Below are positions 9,308 to 18,061 of a stretch of 64,000 bases of DNA, piece by piece. The position numbers and the translations under genes were made by a program. Under the pieces are notes generated by a model. The model was not told where the DNA came from and made no database searches. It was given only the letters and a program-made list of their open reading frames with translations. Positions within the stretch are counted from its first letter, which is position 1. Each line of letters opens with the position of its first letter. Location of the stretch: assembly GCF_900112845.1 (NCBI RefSeq), contig NZ_FONG01000016.1, forward strand, positions 62,001 through 126,000. The letters run 5' to 3'. This DNA comes from Actinacidiphila alni (GTDB taxonomy: Bacteria; Actinomycetota; Actinomycetes; Streptomycetales; Streptomycetaceae).

Positions 9308-10714
9308 TCACCGGTACTCCGACAGGCGGCGCCCGATGCCGAGCGCCGCGCCCGCCGCGGCCAGCACCGCCAGCAGTGCCGCGCCGGCCGGCAGCAGCGT
9401 CAGCGCGCCGCGCCCGCTGTCCGCGGCCTGGTTGAACTCGTGCTGCTCCTGCGCGACGGCCTGCTCCAGGCTGGCGTCGACCTTGTCGAAGCACTGCCCG
9501 GTGGTCTCGGTGACGGTGTGGCCCTTGCTGTCCTTGCCGCCGATCACCTGGGCGACGGCGGTGGTGTAGTCGCCGTTGTTGTCGCTGGCCCGGGCCACGG
9601 TGTGCCGGGCCCGCCAGGTCTGCACGCTCTTGATGGCGGTGTCGACGGGGGTGCGGCCCTTGGCGTTGTCCGCCAGCGCGAGGGCCTGCTCCAGTTCGCC
9701 GCCCACGCCCTTGGGGTCCTTGCCCGCCAGGCCGGTCATGCCGGAGTTGAAGGTGTCCTCGTAACTGCCGCCGGAACCGCGGGCCACCAGCGTCAGATTC
9801 TCGTCGCCGCGGGCCTGGAGCACCGCGATCCGGGCGCTGTTGAGCACCTGCATCGACTTCGCGCCGTGCGCGTAGGAGTCGTCGAGCTGGGTGCGGGCCA
9901 CGGTGTGCCCGACGACCAGCCACAGCAGCACCACCGCGCAGGCGCCGCTCGCGGCGAGCATGCCCTGGTTGAACACCCGGTTGGTGCGCCGGTAGTGGCG
10001 GCGCTGCGCCCACACCAGACCGCCGAGCGCCACGACGCCCAGCGCCCAGGCGGCGTACGGCAGCGCCTTGGCGTCGCCGTAGTCCTTGCCGAGGCGGTCG
10101 GTCTCGGCCTGGTACAGCTTGTTGGAGGCGTCGAGCAGGCCGCCGTCCTTGCGCATCTGCTCGTTGGCGTACCGCAGATAGGCGCCGCCCAGCGGGAGGC
10201 CCTGCCGGTTGTTGGCCAGGGCGGTGGCCACCAGCTTGGTGTACTGGGGGAGTTGCTGGTTGAGCGAGGCGATCTGGGCGCGCACCTGGCTGGAGCCCTG
10301 GCTGTTGGCCGCGGCCTCGGTGATCAGCTTGGCGGCGATGGCGATGTCCTTGTCGTACCGGTCGGAGACCGCCTGCGGCTCCTGGCCGCCGACGAGGAAG
10401 CCGCCCGCGACGGTGGCGTCGGCGTCGGCGAGCCTGCGGTAGATCTCCGCCGCGTCCGCGCTCAGCGGGGCACTGTGGTGCAGCACATTGCCCGCGGCGG
10501 TGGTCCGGTCGGTGATCTGCCAGGCGGTGACCGCGCCGAAGGCGACGACCAGCAGCGCCAGGACGGCGCCGATGATCCGCAGCCGGCCGGGTTCGGTGGT
10601 GGCCGCGGCCCGGAGCTGCTCGCTGCGCTCCACCCAGGCCCGCCGGCGCTGCGCCGGCACCTCCGCCACGCCCAGCCCGTTCGGCCCTCCGCCTCTCGTC
10701 GGCGTCTGCGTCAC
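9308..10714 (-). CDS. glnX: GlnX-like membrane sensor protein
   Basis: 468 residues with four predicted transmembrane helices (about 46-67, 221-240, 262-284 and 436-462) and two extracytoplasmic helical loops. This is the topology of mycobacterial GlnX, which relays amino-acid binding by GlnH to the kinase PknG. No histidine kinase, HAMP or enzymatic domain is seen. It is the first gene of the minus-strand run glnX-glnH-coiled-coil-pknG-PP2C-VWA-FHA. GTG start with a GGGGGAGG box. The assignment rests mainly on neighbourhood and topology, since the family diverges fast. Confidence 0.82.
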   Translation of the reverse strand: MTQTPTRGGGPNGLGVAEVPAQRRRAWVERSEQLRAAATTEPGRLRIIGAVLALLVVAFGAVTAWQITDRTTAAGNVLHHSAPLSADAAEIYRRLADADATVAGGFLVGGQEPQAVSDRYDKDIAIAAKLITEAAANSQGSSQVRAQIASLNQQLPQYTKLVATALANNRQGLPLGGAYLRYANEQMRKDGGLLDASNKLYQAETDRLGKDYGDAKALPYAAWALGVVALGGLVWAQRRHYRRTNRVFNQGMLAASGACAVVLLWLVVGHTVARTQLDDSYAHGAKSMQVLNSARIAVLQARGDENLTLVARGSGGSYEDTFNSGMTGLAGKDPKGVGGELEQALALADNAKGRTPVDTAIKSVQTWRARHTVARASDNNGDYTTAVAQVIGGKDSKGHTVTETTGQCFDKVDASLEQAVAQEQHEFNQAADSGRGALTLLPAGAALLAVLAAAGAALGIGRRLSEYR

Positions 10715-10859
10715 TCACCCTCCCCCGGGACCGACTCCGCCTGCGCGGAAGTCACGCTCTCAGCCAGCAGTATGGTCGCAGCCCCCCGCATCCACCTAGC
10801 CCAACGGTGGATCTTGCCGTACGGCCGCGCACTGCCCCCTGGAGGCAGTCACGCGTGAA

Positions 10860-10901
10860 GGCCCTGTTCGGTTCCCGGGCGGGCGGGAACCGAACAGGGC
10901 C
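10860..10901 (-). terminator. strong hairpin terminator after csnK
   Basis: Perfect 18-bp inverted repeat (10860-10877 with 10884-10901) and a 6-nt loop, beginning 33 bp beyond the csnK stop. It also separates the csn operon from the glnX cassette downstream. Confidence 0.9.
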
Positions 10902-10933
10902 GGTGGCGCGGGTGGTGACAGGCCCGGGGCGCG

Positions 10934-11944
10934 TTATGCGTAGTGGGCCCGGAGCGCCGCGTGGGACTCGGGCGGCGCCGCCAGATGGTCCAGGCCCAGC
11001 AGAGCCGCGCCGAGCACCGGGGGCGCCGTCACGACATGCGGGCGGGCCTTGGGGGCGCGGGCGGTCAGCCGGTCGGTGAGGGCGTCCATCAGATACGGGT
11101 TCCTGGCCGCCATCACCCCGCCGCCCAGCACCACGTCCGCCTCCTCGTCGAGCAGGTCGAGCCGGGCCAGCGCGACCGTGGCCAGCGCCACGATCTCGTC
11201 GGCCTGCTGGTCCAGTATCGACCGGGCGACGGGGTCGCCCGCGTCGGAGGTGGCGAACAGCACCGGGGTCAGCTCGTACTTGCGGTCCGCCGCGATCGCC
11301 TCCAGGTGCAGCGCCTCGATCAGCGCGTACATCGACGGCAGCCCGAAGTGCGCGGGCAGCGTGTCGGCGAGCGCGGTCGGGCCGCCCCTGCCGTCCTCGG
11401 CGCGCGCGGCGTGGAACAGCGCCTCCTCCGCCAGGCCCGAACCGCCGCCCCAGTCACCGGAGATCTTGCCGAGCGCCGGGAAGCGCGCGGTGCGCCCGTC
11501 CGGCAGCATGCCGACGCAGTTGATGCCCGCCCCGCACACCACCGCGACACCGCGGGGCGCGTCCACCCCCGCCCGCAGGATCGCGAACGTGTCATTGGCG
11601 ACGCGCGTGGACCTCGCCCAGCCGCGGGCGTGCACGGCCGCTTCGAGCTGCTGCTCCTCGACCGGCAGGTCCGCGTTGGCCAGGCAGGCCGAGGTGTGCT
11701 CCGCGAGCGGTGTCCCGCCGCTCGCGCCGTCGGGGAAACCGGCGTCGGCCGCCGCGCGCTCCACGATGCGCGCGAGGCCGTCGACGGCCGCCCCGATCCC
11801 GACGACCGGCGGCTGGAACCCGCCGCCGCGGGCGGTGCCGAGCACCCTCCCGTCGGCGGCGACCAGCGCCACGTCGGTCTTGCTGTTGCCCGCGTCGACG
11901 GCGAGGACGCCGCCGGGGACGAGCGGCTCCTGGTTCAGGCCCAC
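10934..11944 (-). CDS. csnK: BadF/BadG-type N-acetylglucosamine/glucosamine kinase (CsnK-like)
   Basis: 336 residues of the BadF/BadG/BcrA/BcrD ATPase fold. The phosphate-1 motif is DAGNSKTD near residue 15, and CGAGINCVG and GDWGGGSGLA match bacterial GlcNAc kinases. It probably phosphorylates the imported or hydrolysed amino sugar. It is the last gene of the csn operon. The GTG start at 11944 overlaps the end of csnH by 10 nt and has a GGGAG box 9 nt upstream; the longer open frame upstream is a shadow of csnH. Confidence 0.88.
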   Translation of the reverse strand: MGLNQEPLVPGGVLAVDAGNSKTDVALVAADGRVLGTARGGGFQPPVVGIGAAVDGLARIVERAAADAGFPDGASGGTPLAEHTSACLANADLPVEEQQLEAAVHARGWARSTRVANDTFAILRAGVDAPRGVAVVCGAGINCVGMLPDGRTARFPALGKISGDWGGGSGLAEEALFHAARAEDGRGGPTALADTLPAHFGLPSMYALIEALHLEAIAADRKYELTPVLFATSDAGDPVARSILDQQADEIVALATVALARLDLLDEEADVVLGGGVMAARNPYLMDALTDRLTARAPKARPHVVTAPPVLGAALLGLDHLAAPPESHAALRAHYA

Positions 11945-13197
11945 GCCAGGTGCTCCCGGTTGTGCGCGACGAGCTTGTCGGTCAGCGCCTCGGCGTACTC
12001 GTACTGCCCGATCAGCGGGTGCGACAGCAGCGCCTTGAACACCCGGTCCCGGCCGCCGCGAAGAGCCGCTTCCAGCGCCAGGTCCTCGTACGCGGTGACA
12101 TTGGCGATCAGGCCCGCGTACAGCGGGTCGAGCGGCGGTACGGGCAGCGGTGTGGTCCCGGTGCCGTCCACCACCGCGGGCACCTCGATGACGGCGTCGT
12201 CGGCGAGGAAGGGCAGCGTGCCGTTGTTGTAGGTGTTGACCACCTGCACGTCGCCGGTGTTCCGCAGCAGCGAGGACGCCAGTGCCACCGCGGCCTCGGA
12301 GTAGAAGGCGCCGCCGCGCTTGGCCAGCAGCTCCGGCTTCTCGTCCAGCGCCGGGTCGCCGTACATCTCCAGCAACTGCTTCTCCATCGCGGCCACTTGA
12401 GAGGCCCGCGACTCGGAGGTGCTCAGCTCCCGCACCACCTCGTCGTGCGCGTAGTAGTAGCGCAGGTAGTACGACGGGACGACGCCGAGCCGGTCGACGA
12501 TCTCGCGCGGCATGTGCAGGTCGGCGGCTATCGCCGCGCCGTGCTCCGCGATCAGCTTGGGCAGCACGTCCTCGCCCCGCGGGCCGCCGAGCCGCACCGC
12601 GCGCTCCCACGTCAGGTGGTTGAGCCCGACGTGGTCCAGGTGCACCTGCTCGGGGGCGACGTCCAGCAGCGCGGCGAATTTGCGCTGGAAGCCGATCGCC
12701 ACATTGCACAGGCCGACGGCCTTGTGCCCGGCCTGGAGCAGCGCCCGGGTGACGATGCCGACCGGGTTGGTGAAGTCGATGATCCACGCCTGCGGGGCGA
12801 CCCTGCGCACCCGTTCGGCGATGTCGAGGACGACCGGCACCGTACGCAGCGCCTTGGCCAGACCGCCGGCCCCGGTGGTCTCCTGGCCGACGCAGCCGCA
12901 CTCCAGCGGCCAGGTCTCGTCCTGGTTGCGCGCGGCCTGCCCGCCGACCCGCAGCTGGAGCAGGACGGCGTCCGCGCCGGCCACCCCGGCCTCCAGGTCG
13001 GCGGTGGTGGTGATGGTGCCCGGGTGGCCCTGCTTGGCGAAGATCCGCCGGGCCAGACCGCCGACCAGCTCCAGCCGGTCGGCGGCCGGGTCGACCAGCA
13101 CCAGCTCCTCGATCGGCAGGGTGTCGCGCAACCGCGCGAATCCGTCGATGAGTTCGGGGGTGTACGTGGACCCGCCGCCCACGACTGCCAGTTTCAT
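11935..13197 (-). CDS. csnH: GH4 family 6-phospho-beta-glucosidase-like hydrolase (CsnH)
   Basis: 420 residues of glycoside hydrolase family 4. These enzymes use NAD and a divalent metal; the N-terminal nucleotide motif VVGGGSTYTPELIDGF and the metal-site Cys in GLCNVAIG are visible, followed by DHVGLNHLTW. The usual CNVP of phospho-beta-glucosidases reads CNVA here. It probably cleaves imported chitosan or glucosamine oligomers in the cytoplasm. The ATG overlaps the csnG stop as ATGA and csnK overlaps its 3' end, so it is tightly coupled in the operon. Confidence 0.9.
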   Translation of the reverse strand: MKLAVVGGGSTYTPELIDGFARLRDTLPIEELVLVDPAADRLELVGGLARRIFAKQGHPGTITTTADLEAGVAGADAVLLQLRVGGQAARNQDETWPLECGCVGQETTGAGGLAKALRTVPVVLDIAERVRRVAPQAWIIDFTNPVGIVTRALLQAGHKAVGLCNVAIGFQRKFAALLDVAPEQVHLDHVGLNHLTWERAVRLGGPRGEDVLPKLIAEHGAAIAADLHMPREIVDRLGVVPSYYLRYYYAHDEVVRELSTSESRASQVAAMEKQLLEMYGDPALDEKPELLAKRGGAFYSEAAVALASSLLRNTGDVQVVNTYNNGTLPFLADDAVIEVPAVVDGTGTTPLPVPPLDPLYAGLIANVTAYEDLALEAALRGGRDRVFKALLSHPLIGQYEYAEALTDKLVAHNREHLAWA

Positions 13198-14108
13198 CCC
13201 TTGACTCCAGTCAGGGTCACGCCTTCGATGAAGGCCTTTTGCGCGAAGAAGAAGACCACGATCACCGGGGCCATCACGAGAACGGTCGCGGCCATGGTCA
13301 GATTCCAGTTGGTGTGGTGTGCGCCCTTGAAGGACTCCAGTCCGTAGCTGAGTGTCCAGGCCCCGGGGTTGGAGCTGGCGTAGATCTGCGGTCCGAAATA
13401 GTCGTTCCAGCAGTAGAAGAACTGGAAGAGGGCCACCGCGGCGAGCGCCGGTTTGATCATCGGCACGATGACGGTGAGCAGGGTGCGCAGCTCGCCGCAG
13501 CCGTCGACCTTGGCCGCCTCGGTGTACTCCTTCGGGATCGTCAGCAGGAACTGCCGCAGCAGGAAGATGGTGAACGCGTCACCGAAGGCCAGCGGGATGA
13601 TCAGCGGCCACAGGCTGCCGTCCATGCCCATCTGCTTGGTCCAGAACAGGTACATCGGGATGATCACCACCTGCGGCGGCAGCATCATCGTCGAGATCAC
13701 CAGCACCATGACCAGATTGCGCCCGCGGAAGCGGAACTTGGCGAGCGCGTACGCCACCGGCAGCGACGACACCACGGTCAGCACGGTGCCGGCGACCGCG
13801 TACACCAGGGTGTTGCGCCACCAGGTCAGGAAGCCCGGGGTGTCCCACACGGTACGGAAGTTGGACCACTGCCAGTGGTGCGGCCACAGGTCGCGGGTGA
13901 GCGCCTGGTTGTCGCTCATCACCGCGGTGAGCAGGACGAAGACGAACGGCAGCACGAAGAAGGCGGCGGCGGCGATGCCGAGCGCGTGCACTGCGATCCA
14001 GTGCAGCGTCTGCTTGCGGCGCGCGGTGCGCCGGGCGCGGACATCGGGGCCGCCGTGGCCTTTGGCACCGGTAGTGGCAGTGCCGGGGGAGAGGGTCGCT
14101 TGGGTCAT
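13194..14108 (-). CDS. csnG: carbohydrate ABC transporter permease (CsnG)
   Basis: 304 residues with a charged cytoplasmic N-terminus and six membrane helices. The EAA loop that contacts the ATPase is EYTEAAKVDGCGELRTLL near residues 200-217. It is the MalG-type partner of the preceding permease. No ATPase gene is in the operon; in Streptomyces such sugar importers commonly share the multitask ATPase MsiK. ATG start, 6 nt after the csnF stop. Confidence 0.93.
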   Translation of the reverse strand: MTQATLSPGTATTGAKGHGGPDVRARRTARRKQTLHWIAVHALGIAAAAFFVLPFVFVLLTAVMSDNQALTRDLWPHHWQWSNFRTVWDTPGFLTWWRNTLVYAVAGTVLTVVSSLPVAYALAKFRFRGRNLVMVLVISTMMLPPQVVIIPMYLFWTKQMGMDGSLWPLIIPLAFGDAFTIFLLRQFLLTIPKEYTEAAKVDGCGELRTLLTVIVPMIKPALAAVALFQFFYCWNDYFGPQIYASSNPGAWTLSYGLESFKGAHHTNWNLTMAATVLVMAPVIVVFFFAQKAFIEGVTLTGVKG

Positions 14109-14114
14109 CGGTGA

Positions 14115-15062
14115 TCAGTCCTCCGCCGACAGGAAGCCATTGCGGCGCAGCAGCAGCGCCGTGAACGCCATCGACAGCACGAACAGCACGAGCGCGATCA
14201 CGCACGCCGAGCCGTAGTCGAAGCGCTGGAAGCCGCGTTCGTAGACCAGTTGCGGCAGGGTGAGCGTCGACTTGTCGGGGTAGCCGGGCTCCACCTGCTG
14301 GCCGGAGTTGCCGATCACGCCCGAGGCGACCTTCCCGGCGACCAGCGGCTGCGTGTAGTACTGCATGGTCTGGATGACGCCGGTGACCACCGCGAACATC
14401 ACGATCGGCGAGATGTTCGGCAGCGTCACGAAGCGGAAGCGGTGCCAGGGTCCGGCGCCGTCCAGTTCGGCGGCCTCGTACTGCTCCTTCGGTACGTCGA
14501 GCAGCGCGGCCATGAAGATCACCATCAGGTCGCCGATGCCCCACACCGCCAGCATGGTCAGCGCGGGCTTGGACCAGTGCGGGTCGGTGAACCAGCCGGG
14601 CGTGGGCAGCCCCACGTCGCCCAGCAGGTGGTTGACCGGCCCGGTCCCGGGGTTGAGCAGGAAGACGAACGCCATCGTCGCGGCGACCGGCGGGGCCAGG
14701 TACGGCAGGTAGAACGCCGTACGGAAGAAGCCCGCGCCCGTCTTGATCTTGGTGATCAGCAGGCCGATGCCGAGCCCGAAGAGCACCCGCAGCGTCACCA
14801 TCACCACGACCAGCCACAGCGTGTTGCGCAGCGCGGGCCAGAAGAACGGGTAGTCGGTGAAGACGTACGACCAGTTCTTGCCGCCCACCCAGGTCGGCGC
14901 GTTGATGCCGTTGTACTTCATGAAGGAGAAGTAGACGGTGGACACCAGCGGGTACACGAAGAAGACGCTGAACCCGATGATCCACGGGGAGAGGAAGGCC
15001 AGGGTGCGCAGCGCCGACTTGCGGCGCTTGGCCTTCAGCAGGGGATGGACGGCGGCGGTCAT
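14115..15062 (-). CDS. csnF: carbohydrate ABC transporter permease (CsnF)
   Basis: 315 residues, MalF-type permease with six membrane helices; the EAA loop is QYEAAELDGAGPWHRFRFV near residues 205-223. It forms the channel with CsnG. Its ATG shares one base with the csnE stop (TGATG), so translation is coupled. A longer open frame upstream belongs to csnE read in another frame and is ignored. Confidence 0.92.
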   Translation of the reverse strand: MTAAVHPLLKAKRRKSALRTLAFLSPWIIGFSVFFVYPLVSTVYFSFMKYNGINAPTWVGGKNWSYVFTDYPFFWPALRNTLWLVVVMVTLRVLFGLGIGLLITKIKTGAGFFRTAFYLPYLAPPVAATMAFVFLLNPGTGPVNHLLGDVGLPTPGWFTDPHWSKPALTMLAVWGIGDLMVIFMAALLDVPKEQYEAAELDGAGPWHRFRFVTLPNISPIVMFAVVTGVIQTMQYYTQPLVAGKVASGVIGNSGQQVEPGYPDKSTLTLPQLVYERGFQRFDYGSACVIALVLFVLSMAFTALLLRRNGFLSAED

Positions 15063-16393
15063 CACTTGGCCTGCGCGATGTCCTTGTCGACCTGCGTGTC
15101 GACACCCTGGAGCCCGGAGCTGAGGTTCTTGGACTTGCCCGACTCGTACGCGTAGCCGAAGTCCTGGAGGGTCAGCTGGTACGCGCCGCCGTTGATGCTC
15201 GGCGGGGTCGTGGTGCTGTCCGGGTTCTGCGCGATGTCCAGGAAGGTCTTGAAGCCCGGGTCGGCGTCCAGCTTCGGCGACTTGAGCGCGGCCAGTGTGG
15301 ACGGCACATTGTGGATCGCGTTGGCGAAGGAGACGACCGCGTCGGTGTCGGTGGTCATGAACTTCACCAGCTCCCAGGCGGCGTTCTTCTTGCTGCTGGT
15401 GTTGGCGATGCCGATGATCGTGCCGGACAGGTAGCCCTTGCCGTACGTGCTCGCCTGGTCGTCGGGGACCGGGAAGGGCGCCACACCGAGGTCGTTCATC
15501 CCGGCGTCCTTGGCCATGCCCAGCCGCCACTCGCCGTCGATGCCCATCGCGACCTGGCCGGTCTGGAGGGGGTTCTTGGCGCCGAATTCGTCACCGAAGG
15601 TGTTGCGGTACTTCTCCAGCTTGCCGAAGCCGCCCAGCGACTTCACCATGTCCTGCTGCCAGTTGAACATCGCGGTGAAGCCCGGGTCCTTGGCGACCTG
15701 CGACTTGCCGTTCGCGTCGAAGTACTTCACGCCCCACTGCGCGGCCAGGTGGGTGGTGGTCGACTCGTAGCCGTGGAAGTTCGGCATGTAGCCGAGCTGG
15801 CTGTAGGAGTCGCCCTTGGTCTTGGTGAGCTTGACCGCGTCGGCCTTGAACTCGCTGAGCGTCTTCGGCGGCGCGGTGATGCCTGCGGCGGCGAACGCCT
15901 TCTTGTTGTAGTACAGCCCGTACGCGTCGCCGAGCAGCGGCAGCGTGCAGCGCTTCCCGTCGAACTGGGTGTACTCCAGCATCGGCTTGGGGAAGGTGGC
16001 GGCCGGGTCGATCTTGTCCTTGGCCAGGAACGGCGCCAGGTCGGCCATCGAGCCGGAGGAGCAGAACTGGCCGACATTGTCGGTGGTGAAGGACGACACG
16101 ACATCCGGCGCCTTGGAACCGCCCGCGCGCAGCGCCTGGTTGATCTTGTCGTCGGTGATGTTGCCCTGCACCTTGACGTGGATGTTGGGGTGGGCCTTCT
16201 CGAACCGGGCGACGTTGTCGTTGATGGCCTTCAGCTCGTTCGGCGCGGTCCAGCCGTGCCAGAAGGTGATGGTGACGTCCTTGCTGGCGTCGTCGTTGGC
16301 CGAGCCGGAGCTCTGGCCGGTACATGCGCTCGCGAGCAGCGAGATCGCGGCGGTGGCCGCTACGGCGGCGGCTGCCTTCGTCAGACGGGACAC
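15062..16393 (-). CDS. csnE: extracellular sugar-binding lipoprotein of ABC importer (CsnE)
   Basis: 443 residues, family 1 solute-binding protein. The signal peptide ends in a lipobox (LLASAC, acylated Cys24), so the mature protein is tethered outside the membrane. Typical motifs are VTITFWHGWTAPNELKA near residue 41 and DGEWRLGMAK. In Streptomyces the csn system imports chitosan oligosaccharides. GTG start with a strong GGAGGAAG box 5 nt upstream. It is separated from csnR by about 193 bp that contain a tandem repeat. Confidence 0.92.
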   Translation of the reverse strand: MSRLTKAAAAVAATAAISLLASACTGQSSGSANDDASKDVTITFWHGWTAPNELKAINDNVARFEKAHPNIHVKVQGNITDDKINQALRAGGSKAPDVVSSFTTDNVGQFCSSGSMADLAPFLAKDKIDPAATFPKPMLEYTQFDGKRCTLPLLGDAYGLYYNKKAFAAAGITAPPKTLSEFKADAVKLTKTKGDSYSQLGYMPNFHGYESTTTHLAAQWGVKYFDANGKSQVAKDPGFTAMFNWQQDMVKSLGGFGKLEKYRNTFGDEFGAKNPLQTGQVAMGIDGEWRLGMAKDAGMNDLGVAPFPVPDDQASTYGKGYLSGTIIGIANTSSKKNAAWELVKFMTTDTDAVVSFANAIHNVPSTLAALKSPKLDADPGFKTFLDIAQNPDSTTTPPSINGGAYQLTLQDFGYAYESGKSKNLSSGLQGVDTQVDKDIAQAK

Positions 16394-16470
16394 TGCGCTT
16401 CCTCCGGGAGATCTTCCGGGCCTTACGGGCCTTCCTGGCCTTTCGGGGACGGACTGGGACGGCTGATGGG

Positions 16471-16533
16471 GTGAACGGACGGGCTGCGGGGGTGAACGGG
16501 CGGGTCGAGGGCGGGAACGGGCGGGTCGAGGGT
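16471..16533. repeat. three 21-bp tandem repeats between csnR and csnE
   Basis: Units at 16471-16491, 16492-16512 and 16513-16533 share a GTGAACGGGCGGGTCGAGGG-type core; the first is the most diverged. They lie in the untranslated gap of the operon. No protein is encoded there. Confidence 0.8.
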
Positions 16534-16586
16534 GTGAGGTGCCGCCGGAGCGGCGGGGTGTGCCGGTCCGGTGGTCGGTCCGAGGG

Positions 16587-17816
16587 TCAGCGCGAGGTGT
16601 CGAACACCTCGTCGCGGGTGGTGGCGAGCGCGCTCTCCAGCGCGCCGCTCAGTACGGGGTGCAGGTGGATGGTGCCGAGCACCAGCCGGGGCCGGGGCAC
16701 GGCCAGTTCGGCCAGCTCCGCCTGGATCAGGGCGCGCAGCGGCTCACCGCCGGAGACGGTGACATTGCCCGCCAGCACGATCAGTTCGGGGTCGAGCACG
16801 GCGACCAGCGAGGCCAGACCGACCGCGTGGCCGGTCGCGCAGCGCCGCAGGAGGTCGGCGTAGGGGCCGGCCGGGTCCTGTCCGCCCTCCTCCGCTTCCT
16901 GCCAGAGCGCCGCGGCTGTGCCGAGCAGCGCCGCCGCCGCGTCCTCCAGGCTGGCCTCGGGGACCTCGATGCCCAGCTCACGGGCGATCCGCAGCACCGC
17001 GTTGCAGCCCGCCAGCTCCTGGAAGCCGCCGTTGTTGGCCTTGGTGACATTGCGGACCAGGGGAGTGCCCGGCACCGGCAGGAAGCCGACCTCGCCCGCG
17101 CCGCCGGTCCAGCCGCGGTGCAGCCGGCCGCCGATCACGATGGCGGCGCCGATGCCCTCCTCGTTCCACAGCATCACGAAGTCGTCGTGGCCGCCGGCTG
17201 CGCCGAGCCGCTGCTCGGCGACGGCGGCGAGATTGACGTCGTTGTCGTATTCGAGCGGCATCGGCAGCGCGGCGGCCATCTCGTCCAGCAGCGACGTCGA
17301 GTGCCAGCCGGGCAGGTGACTGGCGTAGCGCAGCCGTCCCGTGCTGGGGTCGAAGGCGCCGGGCGTGCCGATCACGATCCGGTGCAGGTCGCCCCGGCTG
17401 AGCCCGGCGGCCTTCACGGCGCCGTCCACCGCCTGCACGACCTGCTCCACCGCGTTGCCCGCGGTGCGCCGGCGCGGTGTCGGCAGCCGGAAGCTGCCCA
17501 CCGTACGGCCGGTGATGTCGGCGACCGCGGCCCTGATCCGCTCGGTGGTGACGTCCAGGCCCGCCACGTAGGCGGCGGCCGGATTGACCGAGTAGAGCTG
17601 CGCGTTGGGTCCCGGCCGGCCCGCGGTGGTGCCGGTGGCCAGTACGAGTCCGGCCGCCTCCAGCCGCGCGAGCAGCTGCGACGCGGTCGGCTTGGACAGC
17701 CCGGTCAGCTTGCCGATCCGGGTACGGGAGAGCGTGCCGTGCTCCAGCAGGAGGTCGAGTGCGGCGCGGTCGTTCATGGCGCGCAGTACGCGCGGCGTTC
17801 CAGGGGTGCCAGCCAT
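16587..17816 (-). CDS. csnR: ROK-family transcriptional regulator (CsnR)
   Basis: 409 residues. A winged helix-turn-helix (about 10-70; GTLSRTRIGKLTGLSKPT) is followed by a ROK sugar-kinase-like domain (about 85-400; IVIGTPGAFDP, LEYDNDVNLAA, NEEGIGAAIVIGG). Known CsnR represses chitosan/chitosanase genes until chitosan oligomers appear. It heads the csnR-K operon, as in S. coelicolor. Two in-frame ATGs exist (17825 and 17816); the upstream one directly abuts the GGGAGG box while the second lies 9 nt from it, so 17816 is preferred. Probable autoregulation through the palindrome at 17844-17858. Confidence 0.9.
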   Translation of the reverse strand: MAGTPGTPRVLRAMNDRAALDLLLEHGTLSRTRIGKLTGLSKPTASQLLARLEAAGLVLATGTTAGRPGPNAQLYSVNPAAAYVAGLDVTTERIRAAVADITGRTVGSFRLPTPRRRTAGNAVEQVVQAVDGAVKAAGLSRGDLHRIVIGTPGAFDPSTGRLRYASHLPGWHSTSLLDEMAAALPMPLEYDNDVNLAAVAEQRLGAAGGHDDFVMLWNEEGIGAAIVIGGRLHRGWTGGAGEVGFLPVPGTPLVRNVTKANNGGFQELAGCNAVLRIARELGIEVPEASLEDAAAALLGTAAALWQEAEEGGQDPAGPYADLLRRCATGHAVGLASLVAVLDPELIVLAGNVTVSGGEPLRALIQAELAELAVPRPRLVLGTIHLHPVLSGALESALATTRDEVFDTSR

Positions 17817-17843
17817 GCGCGCCATCCTCCCTCAGTTCACTGT

Positions 17844-17858
17844 TAGGAAAGTTTCCTA
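17844..17858. promoter_or_regulatory. CsnR operator-like palindrome
   Basis: TAGGAAAGTTTCCTA is a perfect 7+1+7 palindrome 28 bp upstream of the csnR start, set in a locally AT-richer stretch. It resembles the AGGAAAGTTTCCT-type CsnR box I recall for Streptomyces chitosanase and csn promoters. Confidence 0.75.
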
Positions 17859-18061
17859 TTGGCAAAACGAAAGGTAGGCCCGCTGTCGGCGGAGCGTCAA
17901 GGGGGGCCGACGGCAGGGCGGCCAAGTCGTTATCAAGCACCCTCGGCGCACGAGCACGCGACCAACACCGCCAACGCGAGCGTCCCCCGGCACCAGCAGG
18001 GTGCCAGGGGACGCGGGAAAGCGGTAGGGAGCGGCGCGGGCCGCGGCAGCCGTCCGGCCGG

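Noticed and set aside
9258..10718. Frame-open N-terminal extension of glnH
   Set aside because: The extension is the shadow of glnX in another frame; a good start with ribosome binding site exists at 9257.
10934..17858. DasR-type sites expected near amino-sugar genes
   Set aside because: I looked for an ACTGGTCTAGACCA-like 16-mer upstream of the csn and GH84 genes and saw none.
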